From positions 620,001 through 684,000 of the forward strand of contig NZ_JARDUA010000002.1 of NCBI RefSeq assembly GCF_029360645.1: a stretch of 64,000 nt of DNA, read 5' to 3'. Within the stretch, counting starts at the first letter, position 1. The number at the start of each line of letters is the position of its first letter. The notes beneath the pieces are model-generated. The model worked only from the letters and a program-made list of their open reading frames with translations, did no database searches and was not told where the DNA came from. Below, in pieces: positions 50,930 to 59,492 of this stretch. This DNA comes from Pontibacter litorisediminis. Lineage in GTDB: Bacteria > Bacteroidota > Bacteroidia > Cytophagales > Hymenobacteraceae. The position numbers were made by a program, and so were the translations under genes.

Positions 50930-51385
50930 AAGGGGGGAGCTCTGTAACTGCTGCAGTTAAAGTATAAGTTTCATGGCTGCTGGGATAGCATCAGCAGAAG
51001 TATAAACCCACCCCCAGCCCCTCCCAGGAGGGGAATCAGTGAACGATTATCACCCCCCTGCCCCCTTGCAAGGGTATAATTTATACTTGTTGCACAGCTA
51101 AAGCCGTAGCTATTGGAATGACACCCAGTCCTTGGGTTGAGCACCTTCTGGATTTCCGGTGACGAGCTGGAGGCGAGGCAGCCCGAGGCACGAGGGCAGG
51201 AAATGTAGACAGTGCGATGCCCGAGGACGAGGCCTCCCGGCCTGGAGGGAGCCAAAGCAGGAGGTGCAACTGTAGGCTTATGGGGCTGGAGGATGAACGA
51301 TAGCTAGTAAGAATAGCTTGTGTCCAGTGGCAGAAAGCAGCGGCTAAGCAAAGGCACAAGCGGACGCTTGCGCCATTAGGCAAGA
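50930..51385 (-). repeat. Structured intergenic repeat, copy E
   Basis: Minus orientation, between the convergent TPR and M23 genes. Core 51121-51259. The outer closing helix reads GCAC (51141) / GTGC (51215), where the other copies have GCGC/GCGC: a compensated change. The inner stem is GATTTCC / GGAAATG-type. AGCTAGTAAGAATAGCT (about 51302-51318) and GGCACAAGCGGACGCTTGCGCC (about 51353-51374) match modules of the other copies. Nothing gene-like in 50711-51482. Confidence 0.8.
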
Positions 51386-51482
51386 AATTAGAGATAACCT
51401 CCTTAAGCTACATAAAACAACAAGAGGCACTATATATAGCGCCTCCTGTCCTGTAAAATCAAATATTCACTAAAGTAAAGTT

Positions 51483-52820
51483 TTAGGCATCGTTTGGCTC
51501 TTTGTTTTTACCAGAAGCTAACAGCTCCTGCTTTACACTTTTAATGTCGATTGCCTGCATGCGCTGCATGGTCTCGTCTTTTACCAGGTCAAATCTATCG
51601 CGGTTCTTTTTGCTGACAGGGTTGGCAGCTGGCAGTTTTACGCCCAAGGCATCCACCTGGCGGCCATTTTTCCAGAAGCGGTAGCAGAGGTGAGGGCCTG
51701 TGGCAAGGCCAGTGCTGCCCACATAGCCAATCGTCTGTCCCATTTTAACGCGAGTTCCTTTGCGAATGCCTTTCGCAAATTTAGACATGTGCAGGTACTG
51801 CGTAGTATAAGTATCGTTGTGGCGCACTTTCACGAAATAGCCATTGCCTCTGGTGTAGTGCGCTGCTACCACCACGCCATCGCCCACTGTTCGTATCGGG
51901 GTGCCGCGCGGCGCGGCAAAGTCGGTACCCAGGTGGGCCTTGTAGCGCTTCTGCACCGGATGGAAGCGGCGCTTAGAGAAGCGGGAGCTGATGCGCGTAT
52001 ACTCCAGCGGTTCCTTCAGGAAAGCTCGCTTCAGGCTCTGCCCCTTCTGGTCAAAATAATTCAGCCCGTTACCTTCGTCAAAGCCAATGGCGTAAATCTC
52101 CTCGCCCTCGTGCTCAAACACGGCAGACTTCAATTCCCCGAAGCCTATTGTCTGGCCGTCCACCACTTTCTCCTCATAGATCAGCTTAAAGTTGTCGCCG
52201 GGCTGCAGGCGGTTCAGGTCCAGGCGCCAGGCAAAGATGTCGGCAAAGCTGTTTACCAGTTGCGGTGATCCCCCGGCCTCCACCATACTTACATACAGCG
52301 AGCTGTTGATCTCCCCGGCAATTGTGCGCTCAACCACCTCCACCTTTCGCTTGTTCAGCGTAACGGCCAGGCTGTCGCGCAAATCAAAGATCACATACTC
52401 TACCTGGTTAGGCTCGTAAATGAAGTATTGGGCGGTTTGTGCGGCGTCGCGCTTGTGCAGGATGGTGTAGTTTCGGCCAGCGGCAATCTTTCGAACACTG
52501 AACACGTCTCTTGCTTTTTGGGCCAGGTTGTAAGCCGTTGCCGGATCAATGTTGTACTGTCCCAGTATTTCGGAAAGTACCTCGCCGCGCGCCACCTTTG
52601 CTTCCACTATCTCCAGGGAGTCGGTAGCGATACCGTAGACCACGGGGGCGAGCAATTTCAACCTTTCAACTTTTGCCACAACCTTCTCAGTTGCAGCTGC
52701 TTCCACCCTTCTGGCGCCAAATAAAGCAGCCGGGGTAAAGTCCAATACTTGCGCAGCCGTAATGCAGATCAACAACGACAACGCGATCAGGATGGTAAGT
52801 CCTTTTCTGCGTTTCAACAT
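51483..52820 (-). CDS. M23-family peptidoglycan endopeptidase, OapA/MepM-like
   Basis: 445 residues. One N-terminal membrane helix or signal (LTILIALSLLICITAAQV), an OapA/LysM-like region (about 70-150) and a linker domain. The C-terminal M23 (LytM) domain begins near residue 310 with KAHLGTDFAAPRGTP (zinc ligands His and Asp of HxxxD) and continues with TTQYLHMSKF and GPHLCYRFW. The latter aligns with the usual HxH motif; its first His is kept but the second, a zinc ligand, is Cys. Cys can bind zinc, so the protein may still be active. Likely a cell-wall cross-link hydrolase for growth or division. Convergent with the TPR gene; repeat E lies between. Confidence 0.9.
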   Translation of the reverse strand: MLKRRKGLTILIALSLLICITAAQVLDFTPAALFGARRVEAAATEKVVAKVERLKLLAPVVYGIATDSLEIVEAKVARGEVLSEILGQYNIDPATAYNLAQKARDVFSVRKIAAGRNYTILHKRDAAQTAQYFIYEPNQVEYVIFDLRDSLAVTLNKRKVEVVERTIAGEINSSLYVSMVEAGGSPQLVNSFADIFAWRLDLNRLQPGDNFKLIYEEKVVDGQTIGFGELKSAVFEHEGEEIYAIGFDEGNGLNYFDQKGQSLKRAFLKEPLEYTRISSRFSKRRFHPVQKRYKAHLGTDFAAPRGTPIRTVGDGVVVAAHYTRGNGYFVKVRHNDTYTTQYLHMSKFAKGIRKGTRVKMGQTIGYVGSTGLATGPHLCYRFWKNGRQVDALGVKLPAANPVSKKNRDRFDLVKDETMQRMQAIDIKSVKQELLASGKNKEPNDA

Positions 52821-53101
52821 GATTTTTGGGGTACCTTTGGTTAATAATCGCCACGAAAATAGACTTTAACCTATAAAAATAAAAGTCAATTTCTCCACAA
52901 TATTCAGATTATAAATATGTTACAATAGATTCAGCGGAATTATACATAGCACAAAGCATCAAAGAAGCCTCTTTTTTCCTTTCATGGTTACTTTACCATA
53001 TTCTCAGCAACAAACTCTGCCCCAAAGGCTTCTCTTTATACTTCTGTAGCCTGCACCGCGCCCGCTTCTGTTTACGGAAATCTTTTTTAACTTTGGCTCC
53101 C

Positions 53102-53848
53102 ATGAAAGCACTAGAAGGAAAAGTAGCCCTCATCACCGGGGCATCAAAAGGAATAGGTCGCGCCATTGCACAACAATTTGTGGAGATGGGCGCACAGGTA
53201 GCGTTCACCTACCTCTCGAGCGTGGAAAAAGGACAGCAGCTGGAGCAGGAGTTGGCGGCTGGCGGCGGCAAGGTAAAAGGCTACCGCTCCGACGCCTCTG
53301 ACTACGCCCAGGCCGAGCAGCTGGTAGAGGACGTGGTGAAGGAATTCGGCAAGATCGACATTGTAGTGAACAACGCCGGCATTACGCGCGACGGCCTGCT
53401 GATGCGCATGAACGAAGAGCAGTGGGACGCCGTGATGAACGTGAACCTGAAGTCGGTGTTCTCCGTGACCAAGGCGGCCACCAAGCACATGATGCGCGCC
53501 AAGAGCGGCTCTATCATCAACATCACCTCCGTGGTGGGTATCAAAGGCAACGCGGGCCAGGCCAACTACGCGGCCTCTAAGGCAGGCATCATCGGCTTTA
53601 CCAAGTCGGTGGCGCTGGAGCTGGGCTCACGCAACATCCGCTGCAACGCCATTGCCCCAGGCTTTATCGAAACCGAGATGACCGGCGAGCTGGACCAGAA
53701 GGTGGTAGACGAGTGGCGCAAGGCTATTCCGCTGAAGCGTGGCGGTACGCCGGAAGACGTGGCCAAAGCAGCCGTGTTCCTGGCTTCAGATGACTCGGCC
53801 TATATCTCTGGCCAGGTGCTGCAGGTAGATGGCGGCATGTTAACATAA
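53102..53848 (+). CDS. fabG: 3-oxoacyl-[acyl-carrier-protein] reductase
   Basis: 248 residues of the classical short-chain dehydrogenase fold: cofactor site TGASKGIGRAIA, NNAGITRDGL, catalytic Ser in NITSVVG, YAASK (Tyr-x-x-x-Lys) and C-terminal IPLKRGGTPEDVAKAAVFLA with final QVLQVDGGM. Reduces beta-ketoacyl-ACP with NADPH in fatty-acid elongation. Very typical FabG sequence, though no acpP or fabF is adjacent, so a FabG-like side role cannot be excluded. I use the ATG at 53102; a TTG nine bases earlier would add three residues. A terminator follows. Confidence 0.93.
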   Translation: MKALEGKVALITGASKGIGRAIAQQFVEMGAQVAFTYLSSVEKGQQLEQELAAGGGKVKGYRSDASDYAQAEQLVEDVVKEFGKIDIVVNNAGITRDGLLMRMNEEQWDAVMNVNLKSVFSVTKAATKHMMRAKSGSIINITSVVGIKGNAGQANYAASKAGIIGFTKSVALELGSRNIRCNAIAPGFIETEMTGELDQKVVDEWRKAIPLKRGGTPEDVAKAAVFLASDDSAYISGQVLQVDGGMLT

Positions 53849-53927
53849 TTAATAGTTAAGAGTGATGAGTTAAAAGTTCGTATCAGCGTAGCTTGAACCA
53901 ACTCAAAGCTTTTAACTTTCAACTCCT

Positions 53928-53972
53928 AAAAGACCAATGTTGCAGCGTTTACGTTAGTAGCATTGGTCTTTT
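53928..53972 (+). terminator. Intrinsic terminator of fabG
   Basis: AAAAGACCAATG (53928-53939) / CATTGGTCTTTT (53961-53972) with a 21-base loop that can pair further (TGC/GCA), then a T-rich tail TGTTTTAA. About 80 bases past the stop, preceded by low-complexity words (AGTTAAAAGTT / AACTTTCAACT). Confidence 0.75.
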
Positions 53973-54024
53973 TGTTTTAACTTTAGTAGCTCACCCACCC
54001 TTACCCAGACCTTTGCTGTTGTGC

Positions 54025-54522
54025 ATGAAAACAGAACTTATAACTCACAAACCGAGCCTGAAGGCATTCTTACAGTATTTTGCCGTGATGCTAGGGTTTG
54101 TATCCGTGCTAGTCCCGGTTCTTTACTTGATTTTCAATCAGGGAGAACCTTTTTTAGAGTATTTCAGGTCGGCAGCTGTTCTATACTTTTTCCTGCCCCT
54201 GTTTAATGCGGGCTCCTTCGCATTTGCCTCCCGTAAGCATCAGCTAACAATCTACGGTGTTGATAACGCAGCACAGGTGGCTGATTGGGCGGTGGAGCTG
54301 CTGCAGAAAAACGGCCTCCGCGCCAAAACCGTAACCGGTAGCAATACAGTACTGGAGTCTGACAAAAAGCTGTTGAGATCCTGCGGCAATTGGTTTGGGG
54401 CAGAGTTGGTGGAGGTTCGGCATGAACAGGAAGAAGTTATCATCACTGGCCACAGCAAATATGTGGATATTCCTGAATCCAAGATAAGGTTCGGAAACGC
54501 TGCGCTGCAGTTTAAGTCATAG
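54025..54522 (+). CDS. Uncharacterised two-helix membrane protein
   Basis: 165 residues from the ATG at 54025 (MKTELITHKPSLKAF); the frame opens at 53893 but the extension covers a terminator. Two helices (about 17-40 and 50-72) are followed by a cytoplasmic domain of roughly 90 residues (VADWAVELLQKNGLRAKTVT, then VEVRHEQEEVIITGH). No family recognised. It lies 23 bases before the VWA-type gene on the same strand, so the pair is likely co-transcribed. Confidence 0.75.
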   Translation: MKTELITHKPSLKAFLQYFAVMLGFVSVLVPVLYLIFNQGEPFLEYFRSAAVLYFFLPLFNAGSFAFASRKHQLTIYGVDNAAQVADWAVELLQKNGLRAKTVTGSNTVLESDKKLLRSCGNWFGAELVEVRHEQEEVIITGHSKYVDIPESKIRFGNAALQFKS

Positions 54523-54545
54523 TCTGTAATTCTTAACTAAAAGAA

Positions 54546-56624
54546 TTGAATTCCTTTAAACTCATCACCACCGCCTCACCCTGGCTTATACTTGCCTGCC
54601 TGGCAGCGGGTGCGCTGTATGCGTGGCTGCTCTACAGCAAAAAAGCGCCCTGGCCCAAACCGCTCAACTATGCGCTGGCGGCCCTGCGGTTCGTGGTGGT
54701 AAGCGTGCTTTGTTTTCTGCTGATGGGCCCGCTGGTGCGGTACGTGTCTAACACCACGGTGCCGCCCACCATTGTGTTTGCCGTGGATAACTCGCAGTCG
54801 GTGGAGCTGTTCTCTGACTCTGCGGCGCTGCAGGCCACACAGCAACGGCTGCAGCAGGTGCGGGAGCGGTTGGAAGCAGAGGGCTACACAACGGCAGTTA
54901 GAACGCTCGGTGAGGAGCAACTACAAAGTATAAACGAAGTGAAGTATGGCTCCGAAACCACGAACCTGAGCCAGTTGCTGCAAGGAGTGCAGGAAAACTA
55001 CGCCGACCAAAACCTGGCCGGTGTGGTGCTGCTGTCGGATGGCATCGTGAACCAGGGCATGTCGCCGACCTACGCCAACTACGGCTATACCTTATATCCG
55101 GTGGCTGTAGGCGATACTATCCCAAAGAAAGACGTGCTGGTGGCCTCGTTGCGCTATAACAAGGTAAACTACAGCGGCAGCCGTTTCCCTCTGGAGGTGG
55201 AGCTGCAGCACGACGGCTTTGGCGGCAGAACGGCTAACGTCATACTGCAGGAAAACGGCAAGACCATCGCCAGCAAGAAAGTCCTTTTCAGGGATAACCA
55301 GCCGGTGCAGCAGGTACCGTTCCAGGTGTTGGCCAGCGGGTTGGGCAAGCGCCATTACGTGGTGCAGGTAGAGCCGCTGCAGGGCGAGTTCACCACCCTC
55401 AACAACACCAAGCATGCCTACATCGATGTAGTGAAAGGCAAGATAAAAGTGCTCATCGCCGCTGCTGCCCCACACCCCGACATCAAAGCCATCCGCGCGG
55501 CCATAGAATCGAACGAGAACTACGAAACGACCCTGTTTATACCCAGCGTGAACGAACTGCAGCAGCAGGATTATGACGTGGCGGTGCTGCACCAACTGCC
55601 CGGGCGCATGGCCGGTGCCGAGCCAGCCCTGAACCTGGTGCGCCAGAAAAACCTGCCTGCCCTCTATATTCTGGGTCCGCAGAGCGATCTGCCCAACTTC
55701 AACCGCCTTAACGTAGGCGTTACCCTCATCAGCAGCGGGCAAACCGACGAGGTAACGGCGGTGCCAAACTCAAGCTTCAGCAATTTTCAGCTGCCCGAGA
55801 ACGCGGCGGAGCGGCTGCAGGAGTACCCGCCGGCGCGGGTGCCCTTCGGGGAGATGCGACTTGCCCCAAACACTGAGGTTATACTTTACCAGCAGGTGGG
55901 GCGTGTGCGCACAAACAAGCCGCTACTGGCCGTGCAAACCTCCGGCGACAAGCGCAATGCCGTGCTGCTGGCCTCCGGCACCTGGCAGTGGCGCCTGCAG
56001 GAGGCTGCCAACCACAAGCAGCCGCAGGTGTACAACCAGCTTATCACAAACCTGGTGCAGCTGCTGAGTGCGCCGCGCAACAAGAAGCGCCTAAACGTGT
56101 ACCCAACCCAAACCGAGTACACCAGCTCCGATGAAATCCGCTTCAACGCTGAGGCTTACAACGAGGCACTCGAGCCAATCTATGGCCAGAACATCACCTT
56201 AAAGGTTACAGGGGAGGATGAGCAAACGCGTACCTTTACCTTTGCTAACGGCGAGAACCAGAGTGGCGTGAACATCGGCACCCTGCCCGGCGGCCGTTAT
56301 ACCTACACCGCCACGGCAAGTATAAACCGGCAGCAGCAGAAAGACGAGGGCGAGTTTGTGGTGGAGGAGCTGCAGCTGGAGGCCCTGAACGCCGTAGCCG
56401 ACCATAACCTGCTGTTCCAACTGGCCAGCAACAGCGGATCCAGGCTGTACTACCCGCAGCAACTGCAGCTACTGGAGCAGGACATCCTGCAGGCCGACCA
56501 CAAGAACGTGATCTACAGCCAGGAAGAGCTTAGTGACCTGGTAGACCTGAAGTGGCTGTTTTTCCTGCTATTGGGCCTGGTTATAGTGGAGTGGTTTGTG
56601 CGCAAGTATAACGGCAGCTATTAA
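54546..56624 (+). CDS. Membrane protein with von Willebrand factor A-like domain
   Basis: 692 residues. Two N-terminal helices (about 10-30 and 42-62), then a VWA-like domain with a metal site VFAVDNSQSVELF (DxSxS) and VVLLSDGIVNQG. A long extracytoplasmic beta-rich region follows, and one C-terminal helix (WLFFLLLGLVIVEWFVRKY). Ends-in-membrane VWA proteins of this size are common in Bacteroidota, sometimes near Bat-type genes; the role is not settled. The start is TTG at 54546: an in-frame TAA lies four codons upstream and the next ATG is beyond the second helix, so TTG is needed. Preceded by a two-helix protein gene. Confidence 0.85.
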   Translation: MNSFKLITTASPWLILACLAAGALYAWLLYSKKAPWPKPLNYALAALRFVVVSVLCFLLMGPLVRYVSNTTVPPTIVFAVDNSQSVELFSDSAALQATQQRLQQVRERLEAEGYTTAVRTLGEEQLQSINEVKYGSETTNLSQLLQGVQENYADQNLAGVVLLSDGIVNQGMSPTYANYGYTLYPVAVGDTIPKKDVLVASLRYNKVNYSGSRFPLEVELQHDGFGGRTANVILQENGKTIASKKVLFRDNQPVQQVPFQVLASGLGKRHYVVQVEPLQGEFTTLNNTKHAYIDVVKGKIKVLIAAAAPHPDIKAIRAAIESNENYETTLFIPSVNELQQQDYDVAVLHQLPGRMAGAEPALNLVRQKNLPALYILGPQSDLPNFNRLNVGVTLISSGQTDEVTAVPNSSFSNFQLPENAAERLQEYPPARVPFGEMRLAPNTEVILYQQVGRVRTNKPLLAVQTSGDKRNAVLLASGTWQWRLQEAANHKQPQVYNQLITNLVQLLSAPRNKKRLNVYPTQTEYTSSDEIRFNAEAYNEALEPIYGQNITLKVTGEDEQTRTFTFANGENQSGVNIGTLPGGRYTYTATASINRQQQKDEGEFVVEELQLEALNAVADHNLLFQLASNSGSRLYYPQQLQLLEQDILQADHKNVIYSQEELSDLVDLKWLFFLLLGLVIVEWFVRKYNGSY

Positions 56625-56792
56625 TGTTCGGTTATTCGTTGTTGGTTTCGATTCTACCCTTCCGCAGGGTTTATACTTCCTCTGCCATTGTGGTGTTTTC
56701 ACCAACACTTAACATCCCGAAAAATCTTACTTGCCGGAGGGAGCATGGCAAAGGTAAAGCTACCTGGTCCTGGCAACGTACGGCTGTGGCAG

Positions 56793-56821
56793 AAGTATAA
56801 AGGAGGACCGGGTTTATACTT
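56793..56821 (+). promoter_or_regulatory. AAGTATAAA/TTTATACTT hairpin in the acetyltransferase leader
   Basis: AAGTATAAA (56793-56801) and TTTATACTT (56813-56821), a perfect 9-bp inverted repeat. The loop contains AGGAGG (56801-56806). It ends 6 bases before the ATG at 56828, so folding would affect translation start. The AGGAGG is 21 bases from the ATG, too far for ordinary Shine-Dalgarno use. Confidence 0.45.
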
Positions 56822-56827
56822 TGTCAC

Positions 56828-57415
56828 ATGTTCAGCGCCTCCCCTCTTATACTTACTACCAAGCGTCTGCTGCTCCGCGAGCTGACTCCGGCTATTTTCA
56901 ACCAGCTGTTCCTGAAAAAGACGAAGGAGGAGATCATGGCGTACCTGCACCTGCAGACCGACCAGCAGTTTGAGGAAATGGAGGAGCGCTACACCAAAGG
57001 CATCACGACCTACTTTCACGATTTTAAAGGGTTCCACTTGCTGCTCCGCGACACGAAACAGGTAATCGGCCACTGCGACTACCATACCTGGGTGCCCGGC
57101 CATCGGCGCGCCGAAGTGGGTTACGCCATCACTGATAAGAAGTATAAAAACCAAGGGCTGATGACAGAAGCGCTGGAAAGTATACTTACCTTTGGATTCC
57201 GGCAGATGGACCTTTATCGGGTGGAGGCGCTGATCGCGCCCTACAACACGCCATCGCTGCAACTGGTGCAGCACTTTGATTTTCAGCGCGAGGGGCTGCT
57301 GCGCAACCATTACCTCGTAAACGGGCAACTGGAGGACTCGGTGCTATTCTCGCTCCTGAAGCCCGAGTTTGAGGCATGGCTGGCAAAGCACAAGAAGCAA
57401 GACGGCTTGCAGTAA
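56828..57415 (+). CDS. GNAT acetyltransferase, RimJ/RimL type
   Basis: 195 residues. ILTTKRLLLRELTPAIFNQL start, acetyl-CoA region GYAITDKKYKNQGLMTEAL and EALIAPYNTPSLQLVQHFDF with final GLLRNHYLVNGQLEDSVLF, the common pattern of RimJ/RimL-like enzymes. These acetylate ribosomal N-termini, other proteins or small molecules; the target here is unknown. The 203-base leader includes the TATACTT hairpin. It is followed 24 bases later by the pseudouridine synthase gene. Confidence 0.9.
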   Translation: MFSASPLILTTKRLLLRELTPAIFNQLFLKKTKEEIMAYLHLQTDQQFEEMEERYTKGITTYFHDFKGFHLLLRDTKQVIGHCDYHTWVPGHRRAEVGYAITDKKYKNQGLMTEALESILTFGFRQMDLYRVEALIAPYNTPSLQLVQHFDFQREGLLRNHYLVNGQLEDSVLFSLLKPEFEAWLAKHKKQDGLQ

Positions 57416-57439
57416 TCATTCAGCAACTATTCTGATACC

Positions 57440-58117
57440 TTGAGATACATTCTAGTAAATAAACCATACGAAGTCCTCACGCAGTTTACCGACGAGGCCG
57501 GCCGCGCCACACTGAAGGACTTTGTGCCCGTGCCCGACATTTACCCTGTCGGTCGCCTTGACTACGACAGCGAAGGCTTGGTGCTTCTGACTGACGACAA
57601 ACAACTACAGCACCGCCTCTCCGACCCCCAATTTAAGGTGGAGAAAACATACTGGGTGCAAGTAGATGACATCCCGAAGGAGGAGGCCCTGACCAGGCTG
57701 CGGCTGGGGGTGCAGATAAAAGGAGGCAAAACCACGCCTGCCAAAGTGCGCCTGCTGGAGGAGGAGCCACAGGTGTGGGAGCGCTCCACCCCGATTCGTT
57801 TTCGGAAGAACATTCCCACTTCCTGGCTGGAGATCAAAATATCGCAGGGCATGAACCGCCAGGTGCGGCGCATGACTGCCGCCGTGGGCTATCCTACCCT
57901 CCGCCTGATCCGCCCGAGCATAGGCCCCCTTTCTTTGGGCGAACTGCAGCCTGGCGAGTGGCGCGAGCTAACCACAGAGGAAGTGGAGCAGCTGAAAAGC
58001 ATTGCCGGGAAAGGCACTAGTGGCGGTAAGAGCAATGTGCGGGGCAAGAGCTTTGGCACCGGCAGCAAGGGGCGCAAAAGCAGCGGCAAAGGAGGCTTCA
58101 GAAAACAGATTAATTAG
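57440..58117 (+). CDS. Pseudouridine synthase of the RsuA/RluE family
   Basis: 225 residues. N-terminus RYILVNKPYEVLTQFTDE, catalytic motif VGRLDYDSEGLVLLTDD (Asp in the RLD triad), then GMNRQVRRMTAAVGYPTLRLIR. No S4 domain at the start, as in RluE. The family modifies 16S or 23S rRNA; RluE makes pseudouridine 2457 of 23S rRNA, but the target here is not certain. The basic tail (GGKSNVRGKSFGTGSKGRKS) resembles an RNA-binding extension. The start is TTG at 57440: the stop of the preceding gene is in the same frame and no ATG occurs between. Confidence 0.88.
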   Translation: MRYILVNKPYEVLTQFTDEAGRATLKDFVPVPDIYPVGRLDYDSEGLVLLTDDKQLQHRLSDPQFKVEKTYWVQVDDIPKEEALTRLRLGVQIKGGKTTPAKVRLLEEEPQVWERSTPIRFRKNIPTSWLEIKISQGMNRQVRRMTAAVGYPTLRLIRPSIGPLSLGELQPGEWRELTTEEVEQLKSIAGKGTSGGKSNVRGKSFGTGSKGRKSSGKGGFRKQIN

Positions 58118-58164
58118 TTGTAGAGCGTTGCTTACACATCCACAACTGCTGCTTTAGCCTCAGT

Positions 58165-58900
58165 TTATTTCCCAGGCGCAAGCGGACGCATTTGCCTATA
58201 CCTGCCTTAGCCATTGCCTCTCGCTCGCTGTTCCGGGACATCCGTGTCCGGAACCTTCGCTGTTGCGGATTTCTAGACCCGCGTAAGCCGTACTTTATAC
58301 CTGCCTCTGCCCTAACTTTCCTGGCGCAAATCTTCAGATTTGTGACTTCCCAATAATGTTGAGTCTGAGACTCAACTGGCTTGAAAAGCCACACTTATAC
58401 TTGAGCTATACTTTATACTTCTCTGGCGCAAGCGTCCGCTTGTGCCTCTTTTAGCCGCTCTTCACCCGCTGGTTCGAACTTGTTGCTCGTACTTTTCCTG
58501 TTGCTACTGCTTCATAGCTTGAACCTAGCTAGCCTTACTAGCCCCTGTTCATCCACGGCTTTACAACCAACTTGTTCCATAGCTGGCTTTGGTGCTCTCC
58601 AGCCCGAGAGGGCTCGTCTTCGGGCATCGCGCTGTCTACATTTCCTTTGCTGTCGCAATGCCCTTACGGGCACCGGAAATCTAGAAGGCGCTCAACCCAA
58701 AGACTGGGTTCTGGTTCGATAGCCACTGCAGACAGAGATTGAGGCGAACTCCACCCTGTTTTCAGGGTAGGGCTAGTAGTCTCCCTGGAAGGGATAAAGA
58801 GATGAAAATCGTTCATGAGCAATTCCCCTCCTCGGAGGGGCTAGGGGTGGGTTATACTTTATAGTGCCAAGTCGTGAATACCAGCAGCCACAAAACTTAC
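58165..58900 (+). repeat. Structured intergenic repeat, copy F
   Basis: Fills the gap between the convergent synthase and hydrolase genes; plus orientation. Modules: GGCGCAAGCGGACGC (58173), GTTCCGGGACATCCGTGTCC hairpin (about 58229), TGCGGATTTC, a TATACTT triplet (58395-58422), GGCGCAAGCGTCCGCTTGTGCC (58426), core 58587-58710 and CCCCTCCTCGGAGGGG (about 58826). Core stem TCTAcATTTCC (58635-58645) / GGAAATcTAGA (58675-58685) closed by GCGC/GCGC. No gene in 58118-58924. Confidence 0.8.
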
Positions 58901-58924
58901 ACATAAGCTAAATTAACTACAGCA

Positions 58925-59473
58925 CTACAAGCGCGGGGTGCCGCAGAGGCCGCGGAGCAATTCCTGGCCTTCGTCCCAGCGGCCGTAGCCGGAGGCGCTG
59001 TTGATGTGCCCTGCCATGCCGATGTTCACGTAGCGGCTGCCCCAGGCGTTTGCCAGTAGCTGTGCCCTGTTGGCGGAAATGTAAGGATCGTTGCTGCTGC
59101 TGACGAGTATACTCCTGAACGGAAGCTGCTGCACGGGGATAGGGGCAAACCCGGTGGCCTCTTCCGGAAAATCTGGCGCCTCTGTGTCGGCGGGCGCTAC
59201 GAGCAGGGCTCCCTTTATTCTAGGTTTATACTGCTGGGCCCAGAACGCCACCGCGATGCAGGCCAGGCTATGCGCCACCAGCACCACCTGCTCTTGCTTG
59301 TGCCGCTGCACCGCCCTTTTCAGCTCCTCTACCCAATCCTCCCGCCTGGGGGTTATCCAATCCTGCTGCTGCACCCGCTCAAAGTTTGTAAACTGCTCCT
59401 GCCACAGGCTTTGCCAGTGGTCCGGGCCGGAGTCGCCGAGGCCGGGTACAAGTATAACGGTGCTATGCTGCAT
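58925..59473 (-). CDS. RBBP9/YdeN-type alpha/beta hydrolase
   Basis: 182 residues. VILVPGLGDSGPDHWQSLW at the start is the RBBP9 signature; the nucleophile elbow is VAHSLACIAVAFW (Ser in HSLA), with Asp in SSNDPYIS and His in GMAGHINSASGYG completing the triad. Small serine hydrolases of unknown substrate. I use the ATG at 59473, which directly precedes the core fold; the open frame extends to 59551, over the end of the neighbouring gene. Confidence 0.9.
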   Translation of the reverse strand: MQHSTVILVPGLGDSGPDHWQSLWQEQFTNFERVQQQDWITPRREDWVEELKRAVQRHKQEQVVLVAHSLACIAVAFWAQQYKPRIKGALLVAPADTEAPDFPEEATGFAPIPVQQLPFRSILVSSSNDPYISANRAQLLANAWGSRYVNIGMAGHINSASGYGRWDEGQELLRGLCGTPRL

Positions 59474-59492
59474 GGCAGAAGTATAAAGTGTG

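Noticed and set aside
56801..56806. AGGAGG as a Shine-Dalgarno site for the acetyltransferase
   Set aside because: It is 21 bases from the ATG and in the loop of a hairpin; Bacteroidota rarely depend on such sites.
56688..56885. Short ORF overlapping the acetyltransferase start
   Set aside because: Out of frame with the real gene and composed partly of the TATACTT hairpin; no protein signature.
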